Of a DNA stretch of 34,916 nt, positions 8,044 to 15,706 are shown one piece after another; positions within the stretch are counted from its first letter, which is position 1, and every line of letters starts with the position of its first letter. The notes beneath the pieces were generated by a model. That model searched no databases. It was not told the DNA's origin and saw only the letters and a list, made by a program, of their open reading frames with translations. The stretch is from an uncultured bacterium (GTDB taxonomy: Bacteria; Pseudomonadota; Gammaproteobacteria; Burkholderiales; Burkholderiaceae_C), in the NCBI GenBank assembly GCA_903830565.1, contig CAIKUF010000003.1, positions 1-34,916 on the forward strand, read 5' to 3'. The position numbers were made by a program, and so were the translations under genes.

Positions 8044-10871
8044 GCCTCGGGGTCTTCCTTGGTTGGCAAATCGGTCGCCGCGTTGTCGAGCAGCCGCAGC
8101 CCCATTCTCGGGTCGTAGCACCAGGCCAGCCGGCGCGGCGTTTGCCCTTTGCGCGGCGCGGCCAGCGCTTCGCCCACCCAGCCCTGTGGCGTGAGCGAGA
8201 GCGGCAGCAGCACGGTCCAGCGGCCTTGGGCGGGCAGCTCGGCCAGCGTGGCGTCCAGCGCCGGCTGTTGTCGCGGGTCGGCAGCCGGTGCCGTGGCGGC
8301 GATCAGGCGTTCGGCCATGCGCAGGCTGCTGTAGGCCCAGCCGCTCTTGCCTTCCACCCAAGGCAGCAGGCGCTCGCTCTGCCAGCGCGCCAGCGCCACG
8401 GTGCTGCTGGCTTCACCCAGGCGCGACGGCGTCTTCGCCTCTGTCCACCAATCGATGCCTTTGCGCTGGTAGCCCTGCGACAGCGTCAAGGTGTTCATCT
8501 GCGCCTGGGTCAGGTCGGCAAAGCCCTTGCCCTCGGCTGCCAAGGCATTGGCGTCCAGGCCCGGCGGGATGTCGGCGTCTGCGCCAAACACACCTTCGAT
8601 CAGCCGGCGTGCATCGTCGGGCATGGTGAATGCACCCTGGCCATCGACACCCCGCAGGGCGCGCGCGGTGAGCCAGTTCTGGCCGTGGTGCGGGTACACC
8701 GCCGCACCCTTGGGAAACGCGTGCTTGAACCAGTGCGCGTCGGGTTGCTCGGCCCAGGGTGGCGTCAGAACCCACAGGCACGGCTCGCCGCGTTGATCGG
8801 GTGCTGCGGGGTCTTTCAGTGGCGTGCCTTGCGGCGTGCGGCGATGCCGGCGCAGGCGGCCGGCCCGCTGGATGAGGCGGTCGATCGGCGCCAGGTCGGT
8901 GACGAGCAAGTCGAAGTCAACGTCCAGCGACTGCTCGACCACTTGGGTAGCGATCACCAGCCGGCCGGCACGCCGGAAGCGGGTGCTGCGCGGGCCGAAC
9001 AAGGCCAGCACGCGCCGTTCCATCGTCAGCCGGTCGCGCAACGCGAAGCGGGCGTGGAACAGCATCAGGCGTTGCGGTGGCAGATCGGGTTCGAACAACT
9101 CGAACGCGGCAACGGCGTCGGCAACGGTGTTGCGCACCCAGCAAACGCATTGGCCTGCCGCAAGTGCCTGGCGGATCGTGGCCACCACCTCCGCCGCCTC
9201 GCTGCTGCTTTGCACGCGCACGCGCCGCCGTACGTCCGGGCGGGTTGCGACGGGGCATTGCGCGACCTGTTCCGGCACGCTGGAACACCACGACGTGACG
9301 AGTGGGTAGGCCGTTTCGCTGGCCAACGGTGCGCGTTGGTCCAGCCCCTTGGCAAAGGCGCCGAGCAGGGCCTGCTTCATGCGCTGGGGCAGGGTGGCCG
9401 ACAGCAGGATCGCACTACCGCCGGCGCGTGCGTGGAACGCCAGCAGCACTTCCAGCACGCCTTGCATGTAGACATCGCAGGCATGCACTTCATCGATCAC
9501 CAGCACCTTGCGCACCAGGCCGAGCAGGCGCAGCGACTGGTGCTTGCTGTGCAGCACGGCCAGCAATACCTGGTCGATGGTGCCCACCCCGGCGGGCGAC
9601 AGCAGGGCGCGCTTGTTGTGGTCGGCCAGCCAGGCTGTGCAGCGGGCTGAAGCGGTGTCGTCGAGTTGGCGGGCGTCGTGCTCGTGGTCGTCCGCAGGCA
9701 GCACACTCGCCGCAAAGTCGTCCACCAGCCGGCGTTGGCCGTGGGCCAGCACGAGACTCGCGCCGCCCGAGAACAGCAAGGCGTAGGCCTCGGCGATGCG
9801 CCCGTACATGGCATTGGCAGTGGCCATGGTAGGCAGCGCGATGAAGAAGCCATCGGCACAGCCGGCAGCCATCAGCCGGTGTGTCAGCATGATCGCCGCC
9901 TCGGTCTTGCCGGCACCGGTCACGTCTTCCAGCAAGTGAATTTGCGGGCCGCTGGCCAGTGGCTCGTCCGCCGCCCATCGCTGAAGCGGTGACGGGTTCG
10001 CGATGTGGGGGAAGAGGCCATCGAACGGCATTGCCGCTGCGCTCGGTGGTGGCAGTACACCGCTGGCGTCCAATGCCTGCGCCGCCTGACGACGGGCTTG
10101 CTGCCAATAGTTGGCCATCGGCATTGCCTGGTCATGGTACGGAAAGAACCGCGTGTTCGACCCCAGCCAGTCGGCCAGCACCGCCAGCCCGGCCAGCCAC
10201 CACGACAGTTCGGCGCTGGCGGCGAGAAAGGCATGCGGCTCTTGCGCGGCGATGGCGCTGGCCACGTCGGCGGTGATGAACTGCTGGCGCATCGATGCGG
10301 CAAAGGCCAGTGCGGCATCGCAGTCCTGCTGGGGGTCGAAGTGCTGACGCCAGAAATCGCCCTCGGTGGGCGGCTGGCCATGGTGGCCGGTGCAGGCGCG
10401 GGCCCACCAATCCAGACTGTCTGCAAGGCTTTCGGACTGCGGGCCGAACCAGGCCTCGTCGATTACGCGGTCGCGCAGCACATCTTTCCAGAACAGCATG
10501 CCCAGGCTGTCGTGGCGCAGGGTGTAGGGCTTGGCGGGGTTGGGCAAGCGGCCGCGCAACTGCTCGAAGACATTCGGACATTGGCTCTGGAACGCTTCGG
10601 CAAACTTGCCGAGATCGTGCAGGGACAGCCAGAAGGCGATCCAGGCCCCGACCCATTCCTCACGCAAGCCCAGGTTGCGGGCAAACAGTGCGCGCAGGGC
10701 CGGCAGGCGCTGAAGTGCTTCGATCCCGACGGCTGCGACATCAAGGCAGTGGTAGGCAAGCAAGTGGCAGCGCGCGGCCTCGACCGATGAATCGTCGGGC
10801 CGTGCTTTGCCCCAGTACGGCAGGCCGTCGATTTGCATCAGAGCACTGTGTGTGGGTGGTGGCGTAGGCAT
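8040..10871 (-). CDS. cas3: Cas3 nuclease-helicase, type I-E
   Basis: Cas3 (943 aa) is recruited to Cascade-bound targets, nicks the non-target strand and degrades DNA 3' to 5'. The N-terminal HD nuclease shows His36 or His41 and SLHDLGKF with His85-Asp86, plus TGHHGQPP at about 161-168. The superfamily 2 helicase has GAGKT at 319-323, DEVH at 460-463, SAT at 491-493 and QRAGR at 667-671. All catalytic motifs are intact. It is the first gene of the operon and its stop overlaps the cas8e start. The upstream 280 bp hold the operon promoter and possibly a small ORF. E. coli Cas3 is 888 aa. Confidence 0.96.
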   Translation of the reverse strand: MPTPPPTHSALMQIDGLPYWGKARPDDSSVEAARCHLLAYHCLDVAAVGIEALQRLPALRALFARNLGLREEWVGAWIAFWLSLHDLGKFAEAFQSQCPNVFEQLRGRLPNPAKPYTLRHDSLGMLFWKDVLRDRVIDEAWFGPQSESLADSLDWWARACTGHHGQPPTEGDFWRQHFDPQQDCDAALAFAASMRQQFITADVASAIAAQEPHAFLAASAELSWWLAGLAVLADWLGSNTRFFPYHDQAMPMANYWQQARRQAAQALDASGVLPPPSAAAMPFDGLFPHIANPSPLQRWAADEPLASGPQIHLLEDVTGAGKTEAAIMLTHRLMAAGCADGFFIALPTMATANAMYGRIAEAYALLFSGGASLVLAHGQRRLVDDFAASVLPADDHEHDARQLDDTASARCTAWLADHNKRALLSPAGVGTIDQVLLAVLHSKHQSLRLLGLVRKVLVIDEVHACDVYMQGVLEVLLAFHARAGGSAILLSATLPQRMKQALLGAFAKGLDQRAPLASETAYPLVTSWCSSVPEQVAQCPVATRPDVRRRVRVQSSSEAAEVVATIRQALAAGQCVCWVRNTVADAVAAFELFEPDLPPQRLMLFHARFALRDRLTMERRVLALFGPRSTRFRRAGRLVIATQVVEQSLDVDFDLLVTDLAPIDRLIQRAGRLRRHRRTPQGTPLKDPAAPDQRGEPCLWVLTPPWAEQPDAHWFKHAFPKGAAVYPHHGQNWLTARALRGVDGQGAFTMPDDARRLIEGVFGADADIPPGLDANALAAEGKGFADLTQAQMNTLTLSQGYQRKGIDWWTEAKTPSRLGEASSTVALARWQSERLLPWVEGKSGWAYSSLRMAERLIAATAPAADPRQQPALDATLAELPAQGRWTVLLPLSLTPQGWVGEALAAPRKGQTPRRLAWCYDPRMGLRLLDNAATDLPTKEDPEA

Positions 10872-10883
10872 CGAGTTCGGCTC

Positions 10884-11057
10884 TCAGTCAAGTGAATTCT
10901 CGGCAGCCTGAGGTTCACCAGGTGAGCCTGTCGAAAATTCTCTTCCTCCCGCTCGAGTTCTCTGCATTGGCTCCGCCGGCATCGGCAGCGGCGCCGACGC
11001 TTTCCGCTCCAGATCATGCAGAAGGACGTCCACCGCTGGCCGCTTGGAATCCCTCAT
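10884..11057 (-). CDS. Possible 57-aa ORF just upstream of cas3
   Basis: An ATG at 11057 opens a frame of 57 codons that stops at 10884-10886, 12 bp before the cas3 ATG. An in-frame stop lies 9 bp before this ATG, so the start is constrained. The product begins MRDSKRPAVDVLLHDLERKA and ends PGEPQAAENSLD. It is hydrophilic, with no cysteine, signal peptide or known motif. The third codon positions are GC-rich in the first half but not in the second, and the Shine-Dalgarno is weak, so this may be a chance frame. Position and orientation would make it the first cistron of the cas operon or a leader peptide. Confidence 0.3.
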   Translation of the reverse strand: MRDSKRPAVDVLLHDLERKASAPLPMPAEPMQRTRAGGREFSTGSPGEPQAAENSLD

Positions 11058-11087
11058 TGCTGTTCAAATGCAGTGTCCAAAGGTAGT

Positions 11088-11132
11088 TTGCATGCAAGCA
11101 CAGTCATGCTATCGTTAAATAGTGAAATAGTG
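11088..11132 (+). promoter_or_regulatory. Probable vapBC promoter with palindrome and tandem operator repeats
   Basis: TTGCAT (11088-11093) and TATCGT (11110-11115), spaced 16 bp, form a plausible sigma-70 promoter. The -35 box lies inside the perfect palindrome TTGCATGCAA (11088-11097). Directly after the -10 box AAATAGTG occurs twice in tandem (11117-11124 and 11125-11132). Such repeats next to an antitoxin gene are typical autoregulatory operators, though binding here is inferred. The stretch is clearly AT-rich compared with its surroundings. Confidence 0.45.
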
Positions 11133-11150
11133 CTGCATAAAAGGCAGATC

Positions 11151-11387
11151 ATGTTGAAAATGGTCGGCGCCAGCGGCCAGTTGACGCTGGGCAAGAAGTA
11201 TTCGGGGCGGTATTTCGAGGTCGAAGAACTCGCCAGCGGCGAGCTGGTGCTGCGCCCGGTGCGGCTGGTGCGCGACTCGGCCTTGCCGAGCAGGGCGAAG
11301 GTCGGGCGCGCACCGGCGTTTCAGATCGCCGAGGTCGAGCAGGTCGTGCTGCCGACGCGCGAGCAGCGCAATGCCAGGCGCCGCTGA
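11151..11387 (+). CDS. AbrB/VapB-type antitoxin
   Basis: The 78-aa product MLKMVGASGQLTLGKKYSGR followed by YFEVEELASGELVLRPVRLV looks like a swapped-hairpin AbrB-like antitoxin, which binds its own promoter through the N-terminal domain and inhibits the toxin through the C-terminal tail (about residues 45-78, basic). ATG 11151 follows AAAAGG as ribosome binding site. It overlaps the start of the downstream PIN gene by 17 bp, the usual antitoxin-toxin arrangement. It is transcribed divergently from cas3. Confidence 0.75.
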   Translation: MLKMVGASGQLTLGKKYSGRYFEVEELASGELVLRPVRLVRDSALPSRAKVGRAPAFQIAEVEQVVLPTREQRNARRR

Positions 11388-11814
11388 AGGCTCCGCGGCG
11401 AGCGTGTTCGTCGATACCAATGTCTGGGTCTATGCGCACCTTAAGGTGTCTGGGGATGGGCGCCACGAGCGTGCGCTCGCGCTGGTGCAAGGCGCGGGCG
11501 ATCTGGTCGTCAGCCCGCAGGTCGTTGCCGAGTACTACAGCGTGATGTTGCGCAACTCGCGCGCCGATGCCTGGATTCAGGCCAACCTGCGCGCGATCTT
11601 TGCGCGCGCTCGTCTGCAACCCGCGAATGCGCAGGTACTGGCAACCGCACTGGATCTGCGCAACCGCTGCCGGTTCTCGTTCTGGGATTGCCAGATCGTC
11701 GCCGCCGCGCTGCAAGCGGGCTGCGCGACGCTGTGGACCGAGGACTTGCAGGACGGCCAGATGATCGACAACCGTCTGCGTCTCGCCAACCCGCTGCGCG
11801 AGCCGGCTGCGTAG
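11371..11814 (+). CDS. VapC-type PIN-domain toxin
   Basis: This 147-aa PIN protein carries SVFVDTNVWVYAH with Asp15, VVAEYYSVML with Glu54, FSFWDCQIVAAAL with Asp106 and LWTEDLQDGQ with Glu124-Asp125, the complete acidic set of VapC ribonucleases. VapC toxins usually cut tRNA or rRNA; the target here cannot be told from sequence. It overlaps the antitoxin gene by 17 bp. The ATG at 11371 is chosen, although the first ten residues are weakly conserved and a later start is possible. It is a different family from the DUF3368 protein in the cas operon and converges on the arginase gene 11 bp away. Confidence 0.85.
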   Translation: MPGAAEGSAASVFVDTNVWVYAHLKVSGDGRHERALALVQGAGDLVVSPQVVAEYYSVMLRNSRADAWIQANLRAIFARARLQPANAQVLATALDLRNRCRFSFWDCQIVAAALQAGCATLWTEDLQDGQMIDNRLRLANPLREPAA

Positions 11815-11825
11815 CTCGCGCCGCG

Positions 11826-12749
11826 CTACTTGCGCATCAAGGTGCTCTTGCCGAACAGGCTCTCGATCAGGTCCACCGCCAGCTCGGCGGTGCGGTTCTT
11901 CACGTCGAACGCCGGGTTCAGCTCCATCACGTCGAGCGAGGCCAGGCGACCGGTGTCGGCGATCATCTCCATGCACAGTTGCGCTTCGCGGTAGGTCGGC
12001 CCGCCGCGCACGGTGGTGCATACGCCGGGCGCGATGTCGGGGTCGAGGAAGTCGACGTCGAAGCTCACGTGGACGTGGGTGTTGGCGTCGATGGTCGCCA
12101 GCGCCAGCTCCATCGCCTGGCGCATGCCCATCTCGTCGATGGTGCGCATGTCGAAGACTTCGAGTGCGGCTTCGTGGACCAGGCGCTTCTCGCCCGCATC
12201 GACGCTGCGGATGCCGATCTGGCGCACCCACTTCGGGTGGATCGCCGGCACCTGGCCGCCGATCTGCAGCAGTTCGTTGGGGCCGTTGCCGCACAGGCAG
12301 GCGAGCGGCATGCCGTGGATGTTGCCGCTCGGCGTGAGCACGTGGGTGTTGAAGTCGGCGTGCGCGTCGAGCCAGACGAGGCGCAGCTTGCGCCCGCTCT
12401 CGCGGCAGTGGCGCGCGACCGCGCTCACCGAGCCGATGGCCAGGCTGTGGTCGCCGCCGAGCAGGATCGGCAGCTGCCCGGCCTGCAGTTCGGCGTGCAC
12501 CGCATCGTGCACGGCCCTGTTCCATGCCGCCACCTCGGCCAGGTGGCGGTAGCCATCGACCGGCGGCAGCCAGGGGTTGTGTGGGCCGGCGAGGTTGCCG
12601 CGGTCGGCCACCACCGCGCCATGCGCCTCGAGCGCGGCCTGGATGCCGGCGACGCGCAGTGCCTCGGGCCCCATGCTGGCGCCGCGCGAGCCGGCGCCGA
12701 TGTCGGTCGGGGCGCCGATCAGGCTGATTGCGCGAGTGGGGTGTTGCAT
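11826..12749 (-). CDS. rocF: Arginase
   Basis: Arginase (307 aa) hydrolyses L-arginine to ornithine and urea in the cytoplasm. The binuclear manganese ligand motifs are intact: ILLGGDHSLAIGS, LVWLDAHADFNTH and VSFDVDFLDPDIAPG. The N-terminus SLIGAPTDIGAGSRGASMGP and the ELNPAFDVKNRTAELAVDL segment separate true arginases from agmatinases. It is followed convergently by the PIN toxin gene and starts 21 bp after the stop of the J-domain gene, in the same direction. The product length is usual for the family. Confidence 0.93.
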   Translation of the reverse strand: MQHPTRAISLIGAPTDIGAGSRGASMGPEALRVAGIQAALEAHGAVVADRGNLAGPHNPWLPPVDGYRHLAEVAAWNRAVHDAVHAELQAGQLPILLGGDHSLAIGSVSAVARHCRESGRKLRLVWLDAHADFNTHVLTPSGNIHGMPLACLCGNGPNELLQIGGQVPAIHPKWVRQIGIRSVDAGEKRLVHEAALEVFDMRTIDEMGMRQAMELALATIDANTHVHVSFDVDFLDPDIAPGVCTTVRGGPTYREAQLCMEMIADTGRLASLDVMELNPAFDVKNRTAELAVDLIESLFGKSTLMRK

Positions 12750-12770
12750 GCTCAGGCGCCGCAGTGCCGG

Positions 12771-13880
12771 TCAGAAGAAGAAGTCGTCGATATCGGCGTC
12801 GCGCCGCTGTTGGCGGACGCGCTTGAGCCAGCGTTTGGCGGTGGCCTTGTCGGCCAACGTGCGCATGTCCTTCTCCAGCATGGCCAGCTCGCCACGCAAT
12901 TGTTTGACGTTCTGGTCGACCAGTGCGCCGAGTTTGGTTGGGCTGACGCTCCAGCCGATGCCGACTGCGTAGTCGAGTTGAAAGCGCGTCTCTTCGCGCG
13001 CGATCTCGGCCTTGAGTTCGCCCAGTTGCTCGGCGAGCACCTTGTTGTAGTGCTTCAGGCGCTGTGCACCGGCGCTCGCGATGTGCCCGGCGTCGACTTG
13101 CTCGATCTCCAACTGCAGCTCCAGCAGCGTGAGCAGGTCGTTGGCCGCGTAGGCCTGGTTGACCTTCTGCATCAGCGCGGTCTTGGCCGCGCGCTCGACG
13201 GGGTCGGTCTCGCGGTCGGGGTGCAGTGCGCTGGCCAGCTTGCGAAAGACCTCGCGCAGCGACTGCATGGCTTGCTGCGCCTCGGTCTCGCGCCGCTGCT
13301 GCGCGGCGCCCTTGCGCCGGTTGCGACGCGGCACATCGGGTGAACGCTCGGCATCGCCGGCATGGCGGGCCATCTCTTCCTGCATGCGCTTGAACAGGTC
13401 TTCCTCGGAGGCAATGTCGTCGTCGCCCAGGTCCAGGCCCGTCATCGCTTCGACCATGCCCTTCATCGCCTTGCGCGACTCCTGCTGCTCGGTGTCGAAG
13501 TCGACCTCGGCGTGCTTGTCGAACAGCGCCTTCACGTCGGCGTCCTCGTTGTCTTCGTCCTGGCCTTCGAGGATTTCGGCCGCAAAGTCGCAGATCAGTT
13601 CGCGCAGCGTGGCGCGTTCGTTCTTCGTCCACCCTGGCTCGTGCAACGCGCGGTCGAGCGCGAATGCGAAGTCCCTGCGCCTGGCGCTCAAGGTCTGCAG
13701 CAGCGGTACGATCGCCTTGGTGTGCGCCTGCAGATAGCGTGGGATGTTGTCGCGCCAGGCGGCCAGCGTGCGGCGCGCCTGTTCGATCTGGCGCAGCAGG
13801 TTGTTGAAGCGCTTCTGCTCGGGCGTCAACGCCGAGGCGCCGACGGCGGGGACGATCTGGAGCGATTGAACGGTGGACAT
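12771..13880 (-). CDS. J-domain-containing protein of unknown role
   Basis: The 369-aa product is charged and helical. A J-domain-like segment near the C-terminal half reads QSLREVFRKLASALHPDRET then AAKTALMQKVNQAYAANDLL, with the HPD signature that stimulates DnaK-type ATPases. Unlike DnaJ it has no Gly/Phe region or zinc fingers, and the J segment lies internally (residues about 225-275) behind an acidic region (GQDEDNEDADVKALFDKH). The rest is predicted coiled coil. ATG 13880 is chosen because the residues upstream do not look like protein. It may be a co-chaperone recruiting DnaK to a specific client; the client is unknown. Confidence 0.75.
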   Translation of the reverse strand: MSTVQSLQIVPAVGASALTPEQKRFNNLLRQIEQARRTLAAWRDNIPRYLQAHTKAIVPLLQTLSARRRDFAFALDRALHEPGWTKNERATLRELICDFAAEILEGQDEDNEDADVKALFDKHAEVDFDTEQQESRKAMKGMVEAMTGLDLGDDDIASEEDLFKRMQEEMARHAGDAERSPDVPRRNRRKGAAQQRRETEAQQAMQSLREVFRKLASALHPDRETDPVERAAKTALMQKVNQAYAANDLLTLLELQLEIEQVDAGHIASAGAQRLKHYNKVLAEQLGELKAEIAREETRFQLDYAVGIGWSVSPTKLGALVDQNVKQLRGELAMLEKDMRTLADKATAKRWLKRVRQQRRDADIDDFFF

Positions 13881-13921
13881 GCGATGAAGGGGCCGTCGCC
13901 CGGCCCGGTTCGATTGGAAGA

Positions 13922-14821
13922 TCAGATGTCGACGGCGAGTTCGCCGATCGGCATTTCGGGCGGGTCGAAGGCGTATTCGGCGGCCAGCAACTCCCACGCC
14001 TCTTCAGCGGTCTCGACGAAGTGGAACAGGTCGACGTCCTGCGGGCCGATCATGCCGGTGTCGATCAAGAGATCGAAGTCGATCAGGCGCGTCCAGAACT
14101 CGCGCCCGAAGAGCAGGATAGGGCGCCGTCGGCACTTGCCGGTCTGAATCAGCGTCAAGGTCTCGAACAGCTCATCGAGCGTTCCGAAACCGCCGGGGAA
14201 GCACACCAGGCCGATGCTGCGCATCAGGAAGTGCATCTTGCGCAGCCCGAAGTAGTGGAACTGGAAGCACAGCTCGGGCGTGATGTAGCGGTTGGGCGCC
14301 TGCTCGTGCGGCAGCACGATGTTCAGGCCAATGCTCTTGCCGCCGGCCTCGTGCGCGCCGCGGTTGCCGGCCTCCATCACGCCCGGCCCGCCGCCGGTGA
14401 CGACGTAGATCGGCGTCGCGAGGCGGGCCGACTTGGCCGTCACCAGCGCGCTGAAGCGGCGCGCCTCCTCGTAGTAGCGCGACATCCGCATCTGCATCTC
14501 GGCCTGGCGCACGGCGATGGCGTCGCCCGTGTCCTGCGCCTCGGCAAGGCGTCGCGCCGCGATATCGGCTGGCAGGATACGGGCGCTGCCGAAGATGACG
14601 ATCGTCGACTCGATGCCGAGTTCGCTCTGCACCATCTCGGGCTTGAGCAGTTCGAGTTGCATGCGCACCGGGCGCAGCTCCTCGCGAAGAAGGAACGCCG
14701 TGTCCGTGAACGCGAGGCGATAGGCGCTTTCCGGGCCGTCGTAGCGCGACGGCGGGGCGAGCGTCGCGTCTTGCTGCGCGGTCGGGAAGTTGCGCGCCGT
14801 GAGGTCTTGACGCTTGTTCAT
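13922..14821 (-). CDS. LOG-family Rossmann-fold protein (TIGR00730-like)
   Basis: The 299-aa product has the two LOG signatures: VVTGGGPGVMEAGNRGAHEA and FPGGFGTLDELFETLTLIQ (PGGxGTxxE). LOG proteins of this fold act as cytokinin riboside 5'-monophosphate phosphoribohydrolases or related nucleotide hydrolases such as PpnN, and are often misannotated as lysine decarboxylases. The roughly 90-residue N-terminal extension is seen in the longer proteobacterial subgroup. ATG 14821 gives MNKRQDLTARNFPTAQQDA. A 12-bp poly-G tract lies 24-35 bp upstream of this start. Confidence 0.85.
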   Translation of the reverse strand: MNKRQDLTARNFPTAQQDATLAPPSRYDGPESAYRLAFTDTAFLLREELRPVRMQLELLKPEMVQSELGIESTIVIFGSARILPADIAARRLAEAQDTGDAIAVRQAEMQMRMSRYYEEARRFSALVTAKSARLATPIYVVTGGGPGVMEAGNRGAHEAGGKSIGLNIVLPHEQAPNRYITPELCFQFHYFGLRKMHFLMRSIGLVCFPGGFGTLDELFETLTLIQTGKCRRRPILLFGREFWTRLIDFDLLIDTGMIGPQDVDLFHFVETAEEAWELLAAEYAFDPPEMPIGELAVDI

Positions 14822-14844
14822 GCTGGGGTCCGATTCGGCAATGT

Positions 14845-14856
14845 GGGGGGGGGGGG
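14845..14856. repeat. Homopolymeric G12 tract
   Basis: Twelve consecutive G (C on the coding strand of the LOG gene) lie in the 56-bp gap between the moeB stop and the LOG start. Tracts of this length are prone to slipped-strand change. Located in a likely 5' untranslated or promoter region, a length change could alter expression. It could also be a sequencing length uncertainty. Confidence 0.9.
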
Positions 14857-14877
14857 ATAAGACGCGACTCGCTGCGT

Positions 14878-15630
14878 TTAGGGCCGGTGGCCGCAGACGG
14901 GGCAGGCGCTGTCGCGGGCGATGCGCACTTCGCTCCACTCCATCGTTCGCGCATCGACCATCAGGAGCCGCCCCGCGAGCGAGGTGCCGATGCCAGCCAG
15001 CAGCTTGAGCGCCTCGGCGGCCTGCATCGTGCCGACGATGCCGACCAGCGGCGCGAAGACGCCCATCGTCGAGCACTGGGCTTCCTCGAAGGTCGCGGCG
15101 GGCGGGAACACGCAGGCGTAGCACGGGTGCTTGGCGTCGCGCGTGTCGTATACCGAGATCTGGCCGTCGAAGCCGATCGCCGCCCCGGAGACGAGCGGCC
15201 GGGCATGGCGCACGCAGGCCGCGTTCACCGCGTGGCGGGTCGCGAAGTTGTCGCTGCAATCGAGCACTACCTCGGCCGCCGCGACGAGCGCATCCAGGTT
15301 CGCCTCGTCGGCGCGCACGGCCAATGCGGTGACCTCGACGCCGGGGTTGAGCGCGTGCATGCTTTGCGCCGCGGAGGCCACCTTGGTCTGCCCAATGCGG
15401 TCCGTGCCGTGCGCGATCTGACGCTGAAGATTCGTCAGTTCCACCGTGTCGTGATCGACCAGCGTGATCCGCCCGACGCCGGTCGTGGCCAGGTACAGCG
15501 CCGCCGGCGAACCGAGGCCGCCGACGCCGATGACGAGCGCGTGGCTTGCGAGCAGGCGCTGCTGGCCCTCGATGCCGATCTCATTCAGCAGGATGTGGCG
15601 CGAGTAGCGAAGAAGCTGGTCGTCGTTCAT
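14878..15630 (-). CDS. moeB: ThiF/MoeB/HesA-family adenylyltransferase
   Basis: This 250-aa E1-like enzyme adenylates the C-terminal glycine of a ubiquitin-like sulfur carrier (MoaD or ThiS). Seen are RYSRHILLNEIG, the nucleotide-binding VIGVGGLGSPAALYL, DHDTVELTNLQRQIAH, VVLDCSDNFATRHAVN, two zinc CxxC pairs (CYAC and CPVC), and QCSTMGVFAPLVGIVG with the likely catalytic Cys. MoeB and ThiF cannot be separated by sequence alone; the residue pattern and length favour MoeB. No thiamine or molybdopterin genes lie nearby to decide. It follows the ctpA terminator. Confidence 0.85.
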   Translation of the reverse strand: MNDDQLLRYSRHILLNEIGIEGQQRLLASHALVIGVGGLGSPAALYLATTGVGRITLVDHDTVELTNLQRQIAHGTDRIGQTKVASAAQSMHALNPGVEVTALAVRADEANLDALVAAAEVVLDCSDNFATRHAVNAACVRHARPLVSGAAIGFDGQISVYDTRDAKHPCYACVFPPAATFEEAQCSTMGVFAPLVGIVGTMQAAEALKLLAGIGTSLAGRLLMVDARTMEWSEVRIARDSACPVCGHRP

Positions 15631-15642
15631 TCGTGGAGGATG

Positions 15643-15668
15643 AAAAACGCCCGCATTCCGCGGGCGTC
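15643..15668 (-). terminator. Intrinsic terminator of the ctpA gene
   Basis: On the minus strand ACGCCCGC (8 bp, with its complement at 15647-15654) closes on a 5-nt loop and is followed by TTTTT. The stem arms are 15660-15667 and 15647-15654. It lies in the 76-bp gap after the ctpA stop and just before the moeB start, so moeB probably has its own promoter. Confidence 0.8.
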
Positions 15669-15706
15669 TCGATCGTCGGGCCGGTGCGCGGTTCGGCGCG
15701 GCGGGA

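Noticed and set aside
8142-9650. A 502-codon open frame on the plus strand
   Set aside because: It lies fully antisense to cas3, whose motifs are clear; high-GC DNA gives long open antisense frames.
10905-10930. Imperfect inverted repeat AGGTTCACC/GGTGAGCCT before cas3 as an operator
   Set aside because: One mismatch in short arms and no known binding family; could be chance.
11688-13343. A 551-codon plus-strand frame across arginase and the J-domain gene
   Set aside because: Antisense shadow of two genes with clear protein families; no ribosome binding site.
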